Part shown: piece by piece, positions 1-7,882 of the stretch
Layout of the letters: every line of letters starts with the position of its first letter
Position numbering within the stretch: position 1 is the stretch's first letter
Source of the DNA: SPDF01 sp963699825
Lineage (GTDB): Bacteria; Gemmatimonadota; Gemmatimonadetes; Gemmatimonadales; GWC2-71-9
NCBI GenBank assembly: GCA_963699825.1
Contig: CAVOVI010000004.1
Span: forward strand, 434,001-498,000
Direction: 5' to 3'
DNA: 64,000 bases
Translations under genes and position numbers: made by a program
Notes under the pieces: generated by a model
Database searches by the model: none
The model's input: only the letters and a program-made list of their open reading frames with translations
Told to the model about the DNA's origin: nothing

Positions 1-1152
1 ATCGGCCTCGCGGACGATGAGTGTCGCCAGCACGCGCTCGTCTTCGCCGGCACCGGTGGCCGCGGCCAGCTGCTCGACCGAGCTGCGGATGGAGGCGAGG
101 GGGTTTCGAATCTCGTGCGCCAGGGACGCGCTGAGCGAGGCCACCGCCTCCAGCCGTTCGGCGCGCAGGTGCAGCTCCTGGAGGTGTTTGCTCTCCGAAA
201 TATCGTTGAAGAGCGCCGTGACTGAGGGGTGCTGGGCGGTATCACGCGCGAAGGTCGTCGTCATCAGTCCGATGGGGAATGAACTCCCATCCTCACGGAA
301 GACGATGCCCTCGGCCCGATTCACCTTGCGCCCGCTGCGGATGCCCGCGACCAGGCAGGCCCACAGCTCGGAGCTGATCGACTTCAGGTGATCGAGAATC
401 GGGAGGCCGACCTGCGTGTCGCCGTCGATCCCCAGCAACCGTTCGGCGGTCGGGTTGATGAACGCGAGCCGCCCGAACCCGTCCACCGTCAGCACCCCGG
501 ACCGGATATTGAGCAGGATGTCATCCGCCTCGAGCCGGACCCGCCGCAGTTCGAGCTCGAGCGTATCCTGCTCTGCACCGGCCCGGCGGAGCCGCGCGCC
601 GAGCGCGGCGACGATCCCGAAGACCGTGTTGAAGATGACCACCTGCCCCCAGAAGGGGAGGCCGAGATTTCCCCCTCCGAGCGTGCCCGCCAGAAAATAC
701 AACGCGCTGGCGAGGAGCGAGACCAGGATTCCCGCCCAGAGAGGCAGGAGGACGGCGTAGGCGGCCAGCACCACGACATAGAGCGCGGAGAGCGGGCTGT
801 CGGCCCCGCCCGTGAAGTGGACGAGCGTGGTGACAAGCGCGAGATCCACCACCGCCTGGATGCTGAGAAAGGCGGGGCCCGGCTCCTGGTTCTTGATCCA
901 GACCGCCCACCAGCCATAGGCCGTGACGGTGAAGGCCATCAGGACCGATATCGTGACGATGAACGAGATGTCGGGGGATCGGGTCCAGGAGAGCGAGGCA
1001 CCGAGCAGCGTCGCCACCGCCAGCACCATCCGCGCCGCGAACAGCCAGGCGATCAACCGTCGCGGTGAGGGAAGCGCCCACCCGAGTCCGCGCAGTCCGG
1101 CGGGAACGGCCGCAGGCGTCGCGACAGCGGCGGACGGTGGGGCGGGATCCAT
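1..1152 (-). CDS. PilS/NtrB-like sensor histidine kinase, C-terminus off the window
   Basis: Membrane sensor kinase that would autophosphorylate a histidine and pass the phosphate to a response regulator. I translated it directly: ATG with a GAGGTG ribosome site just upstream, then 384 codons running off base 1. The N-terminal ~170 residues hold about six hydrophobic segments, followed by a short coiled linker, a PAS domain (about residues 195-310, with LTVDGFGRLAFINPTAERLL) and a HisKA H-box, SLAHEIRNPLASI, whose histidine is near residue 346. The catalytic ATPase domain is missing because of the window edge. Six transmembrane segments plus PAS plus NtrB-type H-box is the layout of PilS, which with PilR and sigma-54 controls type IV pili. 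Pilus genes lie 9 kb away, so that role is plausible but inferred. Confidence 0.82.
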   Translation of the reverse strand, partial: MDPAPPSAAVATPAAVPAGLRGLGWALPSPRRLIAWLFAARMVLAVATLLGASLSWTRSPDISFIVTISVLMAFTVTAYGWWAVWIKNQEPGPAFLSIQAVVDLALVTTLVHFTGGADSPLSALYVVVLAAYAVLLPLWAGILVSLLASALYFLAGTLGGGNLGLPFWGQVVIFNTVFGIVAALGARLRRAGAEQDTLELELRRVRLEADDILLNIRSGVLTVDGFGRLAFINPTAERLLGIDGDTQVGLPILDHLKSISSELWACLVAGIRSGRKVNRAEGIVFREDGSSFPIGLMTTTFARDTAQHPSVTALFNDISESKHLQELHLRAERLEAVASLSASLAHEIRNPLASIRSSVEQLAAATGAGEDERVLATLIVREAD

Positions 1153-1271
1153 GACACCTCGTTGGGGAGGGAACCTGTCGGCGCCATCGACGCATCGCGA
1201 CGACCCGTGGCATAATTGTAGGACGCCATGCACGTCGAGGGCAAGCGATCCGACAAAGGAGTGTGTGACTC

Positions 1272-2015
1272 ATGCCGACGAAACCTGCACCCAAGCGCGG
1301 CCAGCCGGCCGTTCTCGGCCCCGACAGCCTCGCCTTCCTCCGCGCACTGGCGCGCAACAACAACCGGGAGTGGTTCAACGCCAACCGGAGCCGCTACGAG
1401 GAGAGCCTCCGGAAACCGATGGCGGCCCTCGTGGAAGAGCTGGACGTGCGCCTGGCCACCATCGCGCCGGAAATCATCGGCGACCCCCGCCGCTCGATGT
1501 TCCGGATCCATCGCGACGTGCGCTTCTCGAAGGACAAGTCCCCGTACAAGACCAACGCCGGTTGCTGGTTCTACCACCAGGACGCAGGCCGCGGGGTCGG
1601 CCAGGACGGCGAAGGGGGCGCCGGCTACTACGTCCATCTGGAACCGGGAGGCTGTTTCGTGGCCGGGGGGATCTGGATGCCGGGTGCCGGGGCCCTCGCC
1701 AAGCTGCGGGCGGCGATCGCGGAGAACCCCTCGGGATTCGCAAAGATCGTCCGGGCGCCGGCATTCCGCCGTCGCTACGGACGGTTGAGTGAAGAGGCGA
1801 TGCTGAAGCGCCTGCCCCGTGGCTACGCGCCGGGGCATCCGGCGGAGGCGTGGCTGCGCTACAAGTCCTTCATCGTGTCGCGGCCGCTCACCACGGCGAT
1901 GGTGACGAGCCCGCGGCTGCCATCCACGCTGGCGGCGGACGTCCGGGCGCTGCGCCCCTTCGTGCGCTGGCTCAACGCGGCGTTGGGGCTGGCCGCGCGG
2001 AAGCGGCGGTTTTGA
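1272..2015 (+). CDS. DUF2461 family protein (TIGR02453-like)
   Basis: A 247-residue protein of the DUF2461 family, whose biochemical role is not established. Family features visible are the N-terminal LxFLRxLxxNNxREWFxxNRxRYE block (residues 22-43) and the FRIHRDxRFSKDKSPYKT block around residue 80, followed by a GGG-type loop and a WLRYKSF segment near the C-terminus. Length is normal for the family. The ATG has an AAGGAG site about ten bases upstream. It is divergent from the sensor kinase and convergent with the ABC permease, whose stop lies only three bases from this stop, leaving no room for a separate terminator. Confidence 0.85.
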   Translation: MPTKPAPKRGQPAVLGPDSLAFLRALARNNNREWFNANRSRYEESLRKPMAALVEELDVRLATIAPEIIGDPRRSMFRIHRDVRFSKDKSPYKTNAGCWFYHQDAGRGVGQDGEGGAGYYVHLEPGGCFVAGGIWMPGAGALAKLRAAIAENPSGFAKIVRAPAFRRRYGRLSEEAMLKRLPRGYAPGHPAEAWLRYKSFIVSRPLTTAMVTSPRLPSTLAADVRALRPFVRWLNAALGLAARKRRF

Positions 2016-2018
2016 TCC

Positions 2019-3149
2019 CTACTCAATCCGCTTGCTGAAGCGCCGCACGCTGAGCGCGATGAAGAGCGTCGCAAGCACGACGAGCCACAGCGTTGGCGTC
2101 CAGAGCTCCGCGATCCCGATGTCCTTCAGGATGATGCCGCGCAACACCTTCAGGAAATGCGTCAGCGGGAGGGCGAGGCCGATCCACTGGGCAGCGACCG
2201 GCATCGCTTCCCGCGGGAACATGAACCCCGACAAGAGGATGTTCGGCAGCAGGAAGAAGTACCCGAGTTGCAGGGCCTGGGCCTGGGTACGGGCCACGGT
2301 CGACACGAACAGACCCATCCCAAGACTCGCCACGATGAAGGCGAAGGTCATGAGGTACAGCAGGGGCAGGCTCCCACGGATGGGCACGTCGAACAGCAGT
2401 CGGCCGAGGACCAGAATGACCGTCATCTGCACATACCCCACCAGGACGAAGGGCAGGATCTTCCCCAGCATCAGGCTGGTCTTGTCGATCGGCGTCACGA
2501 TGAGCTGCTCGAGCGTCCCCAGCTCGCGCTCCCGCACGATCGACATCGAGGTGATGAGAATCATGGTGATGGAGAGCAACACGCCGATGATGCCGGGGAC
2601 GATGTAGACGGCGCTTCGGAGCCCGGGGTTGTACCAGGGACGGACCCGAATCTCGAGCGGGGGTCCGCGACCGGTCGTGCGGGCCATGATCGCGGTGGAG
2701 CGCGCGGCTCCCGCCTGGGCCGCACCCGCCATGGCCGAGCTGGAGGCGAGGGGATCCGCAGCATCCACGATGACCTGGGCCTGCGCCGTGCGCCCGCGCC
2801 GAAGATCGGTGAGATACGTCGGCGGGATCACGACGCCGGCCATGGCGCGCCCGCCGCGAATCTCCTCGTCCAGCGCCTTCCGATCTGCCACGTAACCGAC
2901 GATGTCGAAGTTGCCGGTGTTGCGGAGCTGGTCCACCAGTGCCAGGCTCTCCGCGCTGCGTGATTCATCGAGGACCACGGTCGGGAGGTGGCGCACTTCG
3001 GTCTGGATGGCATAGCCGAACATGGCCAGCTGGAGGGCAGGAATGCCGAGCATCATGGCCAGGGTCAACCGATCGCGGCGCATCTGGATGAACTCCTTCC
3101 AGAGCATCGGCCAGATGGTGGAGGCGGCGATCCGTTCGCGGAGACTCAT
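2019..3149 (-). CDS. ABC-2 type transporter permease (YbhS/YbhR/YhhJ-like)
   Basis: Membrane subunit of an ABC exporter. At 376 residues it has the ABC2_membrane_3 plan: a cytoplasmic N-terminus containing WKEFIQMRRDRLTL, a first transmembrane helix at about residues 28-47, a long periplasmic domain to about residue 180, then five hydrophobic helices including the RERELGTLEQLIVTP coupling segment that contacts the ATPase. It starts four bases inside the end of the ATPase gene, so the two are translationally coupled. E. coli ybhGFSR encodes two permeases (YbhS, YbhR); only one is present here, so the transporter may be a homodimer. The substrate cannot be read from the sequence. Confidence 0.88.
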   Translation of the reverse strand: MSLRERIAASTIWPMLWKEFIQMRRDRLTLAMMLGIPALQLAMFGYAIQTEVRHLPTVVLDESRSAESLALVDQLRNTGNFDIVGYVADRKALDEEIRGGRAMAGVVIPPTYLTDLRRGRTAQAQVIVDAADPLASSSAMAGAAQAGAARSTAIMARTTGRGPPLEIRVRPWYNPGLRSAVYIVPGIIGVLLSITMILITSMSIVRERELGTLEQLIVTPIDKTSLMLGKILPFVLVGYVQMTVILVLGRLLFDVPIRGSLPLLYLMTFAFIVASLGMGLFVSTVARTQAQALQLGYFFLLPNILLSGFMFPREAMPVAAQWIGLALPLTHFLKVLRGIILKDIGIAELWTPTLWLVVLATLFIALSVRRFSKRIE

Positions 3150-3892
3150 ACCGTGACGCCCTCGTCGCGGCGCTGCAACTCGATGAAGACATCCTCGATG
3201 CTCGGCTGGTCGAACTGCCGCCGGACCTCGTCCGCCGTCCCCACCGCGATGAGATGCCCCCGCGACAGGAAGGCGAGCCGGTGGCAGCGCTCGGCTTCGT
3301 CCATGTAATGAGTGGTCACCAGGATCGTGATCCCCCGCCGGGCAAACTCGTAGATCAACTCCCAGAATTGCCGGCGAGCGGCGGGGTCCACCCCGGCCGT
3401 CGGCTCATCGAGAAACAGCACGCGTGGACGGTGCGCCGTGGCACAGGCGAGGGCGAGACGCTGCTTCCAGCCCCCGCTCAGCGTGCCCGCCATCTGGTGG
3501 AGGCGCGCGCCGAACCCGAGTTCCTCGACCAGTTCCTCCAGCCGGTTGGCGCGGACGGCCCCCCGAAGGCCGTACACCGACGCGTAGAAGCGCATGTTCT
3601 CTTCCACGGTCAGGTCGTCGTAGAGGCCGAAGCGCTGCGACATGTATCCGATCCGGCGGCGTACCTGCTCCGGAGAAACGTTCACGTCCACCCCATCGAC
3701 CCAGGCGCGCCCGCTGGTGGGTGCCATCAGCCCGGTCAGCATTCGGATGGTGGTGGTCTTGCCGGAGCCGTTCGGCCCCAGCAACCCGAAGACTTCGCCT
3801 CGCTCCACGGTGAGATCGAGTGCCTCCACCGCCGCGAGGGTGCCGAACACCTTGCGGAGGCCCTCGGTGTGGATGGCGACGTGGTCGTTCAT
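3146..3892 (-). CDS. ABC transporter ATP-binding protein (YbhF-like, single domain)
   Basis: Nucleotide-binding subunit of the exporter formed with the adjacent permease and HlyD adaptor. The 248-residue protein has Walker A GPNGSGKTTT at residues 39-48, a Q-loop, a signature LSGGWKQRLALA, Walker B VLFLDEPTAGVD and the switch histidine in TTHYMDEAE. The E. coli YbhF counterpart carries two such domains fused; this one has one. Its start overlaps the end of the adaptor gene by four bases and its end overlaps the permease start, so the three form one coupled operon under the TetR-family gene. Confidence 0.9.
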   Translation of the reverse strand: MNDHVAIHTEGLRKVFGTLAAVEALDLTVERGEVFGLLGPNGSGKTTTIRMLTGLMAPTSGRAWVDGVDVNVSPEQVRRRIGYMSQRFGLYDDLTVEENMRFYASVYGLRGAVRANRLEELVEELGFGARLHQMAGTLSGGWKQRLALACATAHRPRVLFLDEPTAGVDPAARRQFWELIYEFARRGITILVTTHYMDEAERCHRLAFLSRGHLIAVGTADEVRRQFDQPSIEDVFIELQRRDEGVTV

Positions 3893-4869
3893 GGCGCCCC
3901 GGCCGCCGTCACCGGAATCGTGACGGTGATCGGCAACCCCGCCTTCAGGAAGCCCGAGGAGTCAGGCTCGAAGTAGATCTTGACGCCGAAGACCAGGTCC
4001 GCGCGCTCACGCTCCGTGAGCGCAACACGCGGGGTGAATTCCGCGCTGGTGCTGATATGGTCGACCGTTCCCGCGAACCGGGTCTCCTCCACGCCGTCGA
4101 GCACCCCCACAACCTCCTGCCCCGCGCGGACATACGGCAACGCCCGCTCGGCGACGTAGATGCGCGCCCACGGACGCTGCGCCCGCGACACCGTGATGGC
4201 CGCCTGACCCGCGCCGACCACTTCCCCCGGCTGCACATGCCGCCCCGAGACGACCCCGGGAACGGTGGAGATGAGCACCAGCTCTTCCACGGTCGCTTGC
4301 ACCGCGGCGACGGCACCACGCGCGCTCGCCACCTCGGCACGGGCGGCCCTGACCTGTTCCACGCGCGCACCTTCCCGCAACAACCGCAGCGAGGCATCCG
4401 CCGCATCGCGCGTCGCGGCGGCGGCGGTCGCCGCCGCCTGCGCATTGTCGAGCTGTTGCTGACTGATGTTGCCCGCCTCCATAAGTTTCTGGGCCCGCAC
4501 CAATTCAACGGCCGTCCGTTCCGCCTCGGCCTCGGCCGCCTCCAGCTGTGATGCCGCCCGCTGCAGCTCCGCCGGCCGGGCGCCCCGCTCCAGGTCGAGC
4601 AACTGCGCCTGCGCCGCCTGCAAGCGGGCCTCACGGATCGCGAGGTCGGGAGCCAGCGAGGCTTGTGTCAGGGTGGCGAGCGTGTCGCCCGGGAGGACGG
4701 AGTCACCCTCCTCGACGAATACCCGAACCACGCGGGAGGCCTGAATGGGGCCGATGTCGACTTCATCGACCTGCAGCGTGCCAGTGGCGACAATGTCGTC
4801 GGAGGTGCCGCGCGTACAGGCGGGAAGCAGGGCGAGGGCGGCGACGGCGAGCGTGCGAACCAGATTCAT
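3889..4869 (-). CDS. HlyD-family efflux adaptor lipoprotein (YbhG-like)
   Basis: Periplasmic adaptor linking the inner-membrane ABC transporter to an outer-membrane channel. It is 326 residues long and begins with a signal peptide ending in a lipobox-like LLPAC, so it is probably a lipoprotein. The split lipoyl half-motifs flank a long alpha-helical hairpin rich in A, E, Q and R (about residues 75-190), followed by a beta-barrel region with a VVGVLDG segment. It overlaps the TetR gene stop by four bases and the ATPase start by four bases. The order regulator-adaptor-ATPase-permease matches E. coli cecR-ybhG-ybhF-ybhS, an efflux system linked to sensitivity to some drugs; homology of function is inferred. 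Confidence 0.87.
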   Translation of the reverse strand: MNLVRTLAVAALALLPACTRGTSDDIVATGTLQVDEVDIGPIQASRVVRVFVEEGDSVLPGDTLATLTQASLAPDLAIREARLQAAQAQLLDLERGARPAELQRAASQLEAAEAEAERTAVELVRAQKLMEAGNISQQQLDNAQAAATAAAATRDAADASLRLLREGARVEQVRAARAEVASARGAVAAVQATVEELVLISTVPGVVSGRHVQPGEVVGAGQAAITVSRAQRPWARIYVAERALPYVRAGQEVVGVLDGVEETRFAGTVDHISTSAEFTPRVALTERERADLVFGVKIYFEPDSSGFLKAGLPITVTIPVTAAGAP

Positions 4870-5495
4870 GAGTGTGTCCCCGTAGGGCGGAGTGCCGAGA
4901 CGGCAAAGTCGGCAGCGTGTGCGGCGAATTCATCGGCCCAGGTGGCAGAGGGACCCGCGGGGCCGGCACCCACCAGAATCCCGATAGCGGGCCGCGCGAC
5001 CTGGAACCACGCGACCTGGCTGACGATGGAAATGGCGGCCCGGCGGGGATCGAGATCGGAGCGGAACTGTCCGGCGGCCTGGCCCCGTTCGATGATCTCA
5101 CAGAGACGGCGGAAGAGCGTGGCGGCCAGCCGCGTGAGCTGACCGGCCGCGTGCTCCGCACCGTGATCGAGAAGCTCACGGACGAAGAGGTGGGGGCGAT
5201 TGGGGTGCCGGCCGAAGTAGGACGCCTGCAGCGCCACGAAGGCCCGCACCGCCTGCTCAGGGTCCTGCTCATCGGAGAGCCGATCCTCCCCCTCGCCAAT
5301 CAGCCCCCCAAACGCCCGCTCCAGGACGGCGTGGTAGAGCCCCTGCTTGTCGGGGAAGTAGTAGTAGAGGAGGGCGGTGTTGACCCCTGCCTCACCGGCG
5401 ATGGCCTTGATGGTGGTCGAGCGGAACCCCCGCCGGGCGAAGAGCAGCTCGGCGGCGTCGAGGATGCCGGTCCGGGAGTCAGAGGAGGTGTCCAT
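4866..5495 (-). CDS. TetR/AcrR-family regulator (CecR-like)
   Basis: A 209-residue one-component repressor. The N-terminal helix-turn-helix reads FARRGFRSTTIKAIAGEAGV followed by NTALLYYYFPDKQGLY, the standard TetR DNA-binding signature, and the C-terminal half is a helical ligand-binding domain. It is the first gene of the efflux operon and probably represses it. The start codon is preceded by a GAGGAGGTGTCC ribosome site and an AT-rich stretch that contains the 10-base palindrome listed below. The 3' end of the upstream esterase reading frame overlaps the first ~195 bases of this gene in another frame, which looks like an accident of a repeat insertion rather than a designed overlap. Confidence 0.9.
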   Translation of the reverse strand: MDTSSDSRTGILDAAELLFARRGFRSTTIKAIAGEAGVNTALLYYYFPDKQGLYHAVLERAFGGLIGEGEDRLSDEQDPEQAVRAFVALQASYFGRHPNRPHLFVRELLDHGAEHAAGQLTRLAATLFRRLCEIIERGQAAGQFRSDLDPRRAAISIVSQVAWFQVARPAIGILVGAGPAGPSATWADEFAAHAADFAVSALRPTGTHS

Positions 5496-6241
5496 GTTAT
5501 ATTAATTAATCGTTTAGTTAGGAAAGTCAAGCACGGACACCAAATTCTGTCATTGCGAGGAGCCCCCGAAGGGGGCGACGAAGCAATCTCGACCAAGAAC
5601 GAGATTGCTTCGGCCGCTTCGCGGCCTCGCAATGACAGAACTAGGTCCGGTCGCGAGACCAGCCGAGCCGCTACCTCCGGCCGGATCTCGTGCCCACCCT
5701 CGAAGCGGATTACCTCGACCGCCATGCCGCCGGCCCGGAAGCCCGCCGCCTGCGCCTCGACCGCGCTCGGGGGAGCCCATTCCTCCCGCTCTCCAACCAC
5801 ATAGGTCAACTGCATCGTACCGAGCGACGCCGCGGAAATCTCCTCCGGCACCAGGCCGCCCCAGCAAATCAGGCGCACCGGTGCCGGCGTCGTGGCCACC
5901 GCCCACCTCGCGGCCGTCGCCACTCCCTGCGAGAACCCGAGCACGGTAAGGGGCACCGGCGGCACCAACAGGGCGCGCACCTGGTCCAGGTACAGCAGGT
6001 AGTCGCTGATCTCATGCGCGCGATCCTCCTTCGTCATCCAGGAGGCACCGACACTTCCCGCGCCCGCCTCGAGGTAGAACCTCGACAACCCCTCCGGTGC
6101 CACGAGCAATCGTGAGGGCGCCGCGAGCGACTCGAACCCGCGCAGGAAGCGCGAGGCGAGTTGCCCGTAGCCGTGCAGGAGCACCCAGGCTCCCGTGGCC
6201 GCTTCCCCGCCCCGGGTAAAGGCGCGCGCGGAGCGAGTCAC
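5300..6241 (-). CDS. Alpha/beta-hydrolase (phospholipase/carboxylesterase type), C-terminus replaced by repeat read-through
   Basis: Serine hydrolase of the small esterase/phospholipase-carboxylesterase type. The first ~200 residues are a normal domain: WVLLHGYGQ near the N-terminus (oxyanion region), nucleophile elbow GFSQG, and a catalytic-histidine motif FEGGHEI near residue 188. Family members are usually about 200-220 residues, so the gene should end near 5640. Instead the frame runs through the palindromic repeat (residues ~201-232) and then ~80 residues out of frame over the start of the TetR gene. The original stop was probably lost when the repeat inserted. A GTG start was chosen; no strong ribosome site is visible. 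It follows arsC by 31 bases and could be cotranscribed with the ars operon. Confidence 0.7.
   Translation of the reverse strand: MTRSARAFTRGGEAATGAWVLLHGYGQLASRFLRGFESLAAPSRLLVAPEGLSRFYLEAGAGSVGASWMTKEDRAHEISDYLLYLDQVRALLVPPVPLTVLGFSQGVATAARWAVATTPAPVRLICWGGLVPEEISAASLGTMQLTYVVGEREEWAPPSAVEAQAAGFRAGGMAVEVIRFEGGHEIRPEVAARLVSRPDLVLSLRGREAAEAISFLVEIASSPPSGAPRNDRIWCPCLTFLTKRLINITWTPPLTPGPASSTPPSCSSPGGGSARPPSRPSPVRQGSTPPSSTTTSPTSRGSTTPSWSGRLGG
5497..5520 (-). promoter_or_regulatory. AT-rich promoter/operator region of the tetR-efflux operon
   Basis: Directly upstream of the TetR start lies the only strongly AT-rich patch in the region. It contains the perfect palindrome ATTAATTAAT (5501-5510) flanked by TTAGTTA and TTATA. 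In a genome this GC-rich, such a patch next to an autoregulated repressor is a likely promoter with overlapping operator. The exact -35 and -10 boxes cannot be assigned with confidence. Confidence 0.45.
5545..5640. repeat. Cloverleaf-like palindromic repeat
   Basis: A 96-base element bounded by perfect 16-base inverted arms (5545-5560 and 5625-5640, starting TTCTGTCATTGCGAGG). Inside are three further perfect stems: GCCCCC/GGGGGC with loop GAA (5562-5576), a 13-base stem CGAAGCAATCTCG (5579-5591 with 5600-5612), and GGCCGC/GCGGCC with loop TTC (5612-5626). Together these fold as a four-way, tRNA-shaped cloverleaf. Similar TGTCATTGCGAGG...GCAATGACA repeats are dispersed in many bacterial genomes as REP- or MITE-like elements; that family link is from memory. 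It lies in the 3' part of the esterase gene. Confidence 0.85.
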
Positions 6242-6272
6242 GGGAGTCGGTGTTCGCGGGGAGTGGCGTCGC

Positions 6273-6758
6273 TCACGGGTCTCCGATCTCCTGCACGCGG
6301 CGCTCGAGGGTCATCCGTTCGAGCTTCTCCATCGGAAGCGCAAGAAACAGGTCGATCCGACGACCGAGCGTGACGAAGGTGTCGCGGAAGGCCGCCCGCT
6401 TCGCCTCGTCGCTCCCCTCCACCTCGGCGGGGTCCGGCATGCCCCAGTGGGCCAGCACTGGCTGTCCCGGAAAGTAGGGACAGCTCTCCTTGGCCCGATC
6501 GCAGACAGTGATCACGAAGTCCCAGTGTTCCTGCTCCAGCCCGTCCATGCCTCGCGGCACCTTGCCACGCCAATCGATGCCTGCTTCGGCGAGGACTTCG
6601 ACGGCAAATGGATTGACTTTCTGGGCGGGCCGGGATCCGGCACTCGCCGCCTCGACTCGCCCCCTCCCCTTCGTGGCGAACAGCGCCTCGGCGATCTGGC
6701 TCCGGGCGGAGTTCCCGGTACACAGGATCAGGACGCGTTTCGCGTTGGGTGTGCTCAT
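6273..6758 (-). CDS. arsC: Thioredoxin-coupled arsenate reductase ArsC
   Basis: Low-molecular-weight phosphatase-fold enzyme that reduces arsenate to arsenite in the cytoplasm. Starting at the internal ATG it has 161 residues. The P-loop CTGNSAR has the catalytic cysteine at residue 13 and arginine at 19, and the pair VCDRAKESC gives the two further cysteines seven residues apart, as in the three-cysteine relay of thioredoxin-linked ArsC from plasmid pI258. A longer upstream start in the same frame would add 27 residues lacking family similarity, so the ATG at 6758 is preferred; it would overlap the predicted acr3 stop as ATGA if the acr3 frame is restored. Product arsenite would be exported by the adjacent ACR3 or methylated by ArsM. 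Confidence 0.88.
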   Translation of the reverse strand: MSTPNAKRVLILCTGNSARSQIAEALFATKGRGRVEAASAGSRPAQKVNPFAVEVLAEAGIDWRGKVPRGMDGLEQEHWDFVITVCDRAKESCPYFPGQPVLAHWGMPDPAEVEGSDEAKRAAFRDTFVTLGRRIDLFLALPMEKLERMTLERRVQEIGDP

Positions 6759-7882
6759 GGCGGAGGAGGCCCCCTGCGCGGCCCGAAGCGTCGGTTGACC
6801 GAGTGGAGGGAAGATACCGTCGTGCCCAGAGCGCCACATACACCAGGCCGATCAAGGCCGGGACCTCGATGAGCGGACCGACGACCGCCGCCATCGCCTC
6901 GCCCGAGGCGATCCCGAACGTGCCGATGGCCACGGCGATGGCAAGCTCGAAGTTATTGCCTGCGGCGGTGAACGAGACCGCGGTGGCCTCGTCATAGCGG
7001 AAGCGGAGGCGCCAGGTGAGGAGCATCGAGGTGCCGAACATCACCAGGAAGTAGAGCAGGAGCGGGAGCGCGATCCGGAGCACATCCCCAGGGACGGTCG
7101 AGGATCCGGTCCCCCTGCATGGCGAACATCAGGACGATCGTGTACAGCAGGCCGAGCAGGGCGGTCGGGCCGATCCGGGGAAGGAACGAACCCTCGTACC
7201 ACGCGACGCCGCGCCGGCGCACGAGAACGCGGCGCGTCCAGTACCCGGCCAGCAGGGGAATGCCGAGGAAGATCAGGACCGAGCGAGCGATGTCGAGCAT
7301 CGAGACGTCGAGCGACGCGGTGCTGCCACCCAGCCAACCCGGCACCACCGTCAGGAAGAGGTACCCGAGAAACGAGTAGGTGAGCACCTGAAAGATGGAA
7401 TTGAGTGCAACCAGCACGGCGGCCAGCTCGCCCGATCCACCGGCGAGATTATTCCAGATCAGCACCATCGCGATGCACCGGGCCAGCCCGACGATCACCA
7501 GCCCGTTGCGATAGGCGGGAAGGTCGGGCAGCAGCCACCAGGCGAGGGCGAACATCACCACCGGACCGATGACCCAGTTGAGGACCAGCGAGGCGCCGAT
7601 CAGCCTCCGGTCCGCCACCTGAGACCCGATGGTCTCGTAGCGAACCTTGGCAAGTACGGGATACATCATCCAGAGCAGCCCGAGTCCGATCGGTACCGAC
7701 ACGCCAGCCACCTGGACCCGGTCGAGGAGCGCCCCCAGGTCGGGGAAGCGCCGGCCGAGCAGCAGGCCGAGCCCCATCGCCGCGAAGATCCAGAGCGGGA
7801 GGTAGCGATCGAGGGTCGAAAGACGCTGCAGGACGGGAGCATCGCCGGCAGCAGCGCCCCCGTCCATCGCCGGATCGGTCAT
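6755..7882 (-). CDS. acr3: ACR3-family arsenite efflux permease, frameshifted
   Basis: Ten-helix inner-membrane arsenite exporter. The N-terminal ~265 residues are intact and include the ACR3 signature ARCIAMVLIWNNLAGG. After FAMQGDRILDRP the frame is lost; the rest of the protein (LRIALPLLLYFLVMF, FTAAGNNFELAIAVA, GPLIEVPALIGLVYVALW) continues one base over, so one extra base lies in 7086-7093. The restored frame then has no stop before arsC unless the G5 run at 6770-6774 is really one base longer, in which case it ends in TGA overlapping the arsC ATG. The ATG at 7882 overlaps the arsM stop as ATGA. Two homopolymer anomalies in one gene suggest sequence error, but a real pseudogene cannot be excluded. 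Confidence 0.8.

Noticed and set aside
5545..5640. Cloverleaf element as a tRNA gene
   Set aside because: It folds as a cloverleaf but lacks conserved tRNA residues (no TTC loop sequence, no anticodon-loop pattern, arm lengths wrong).
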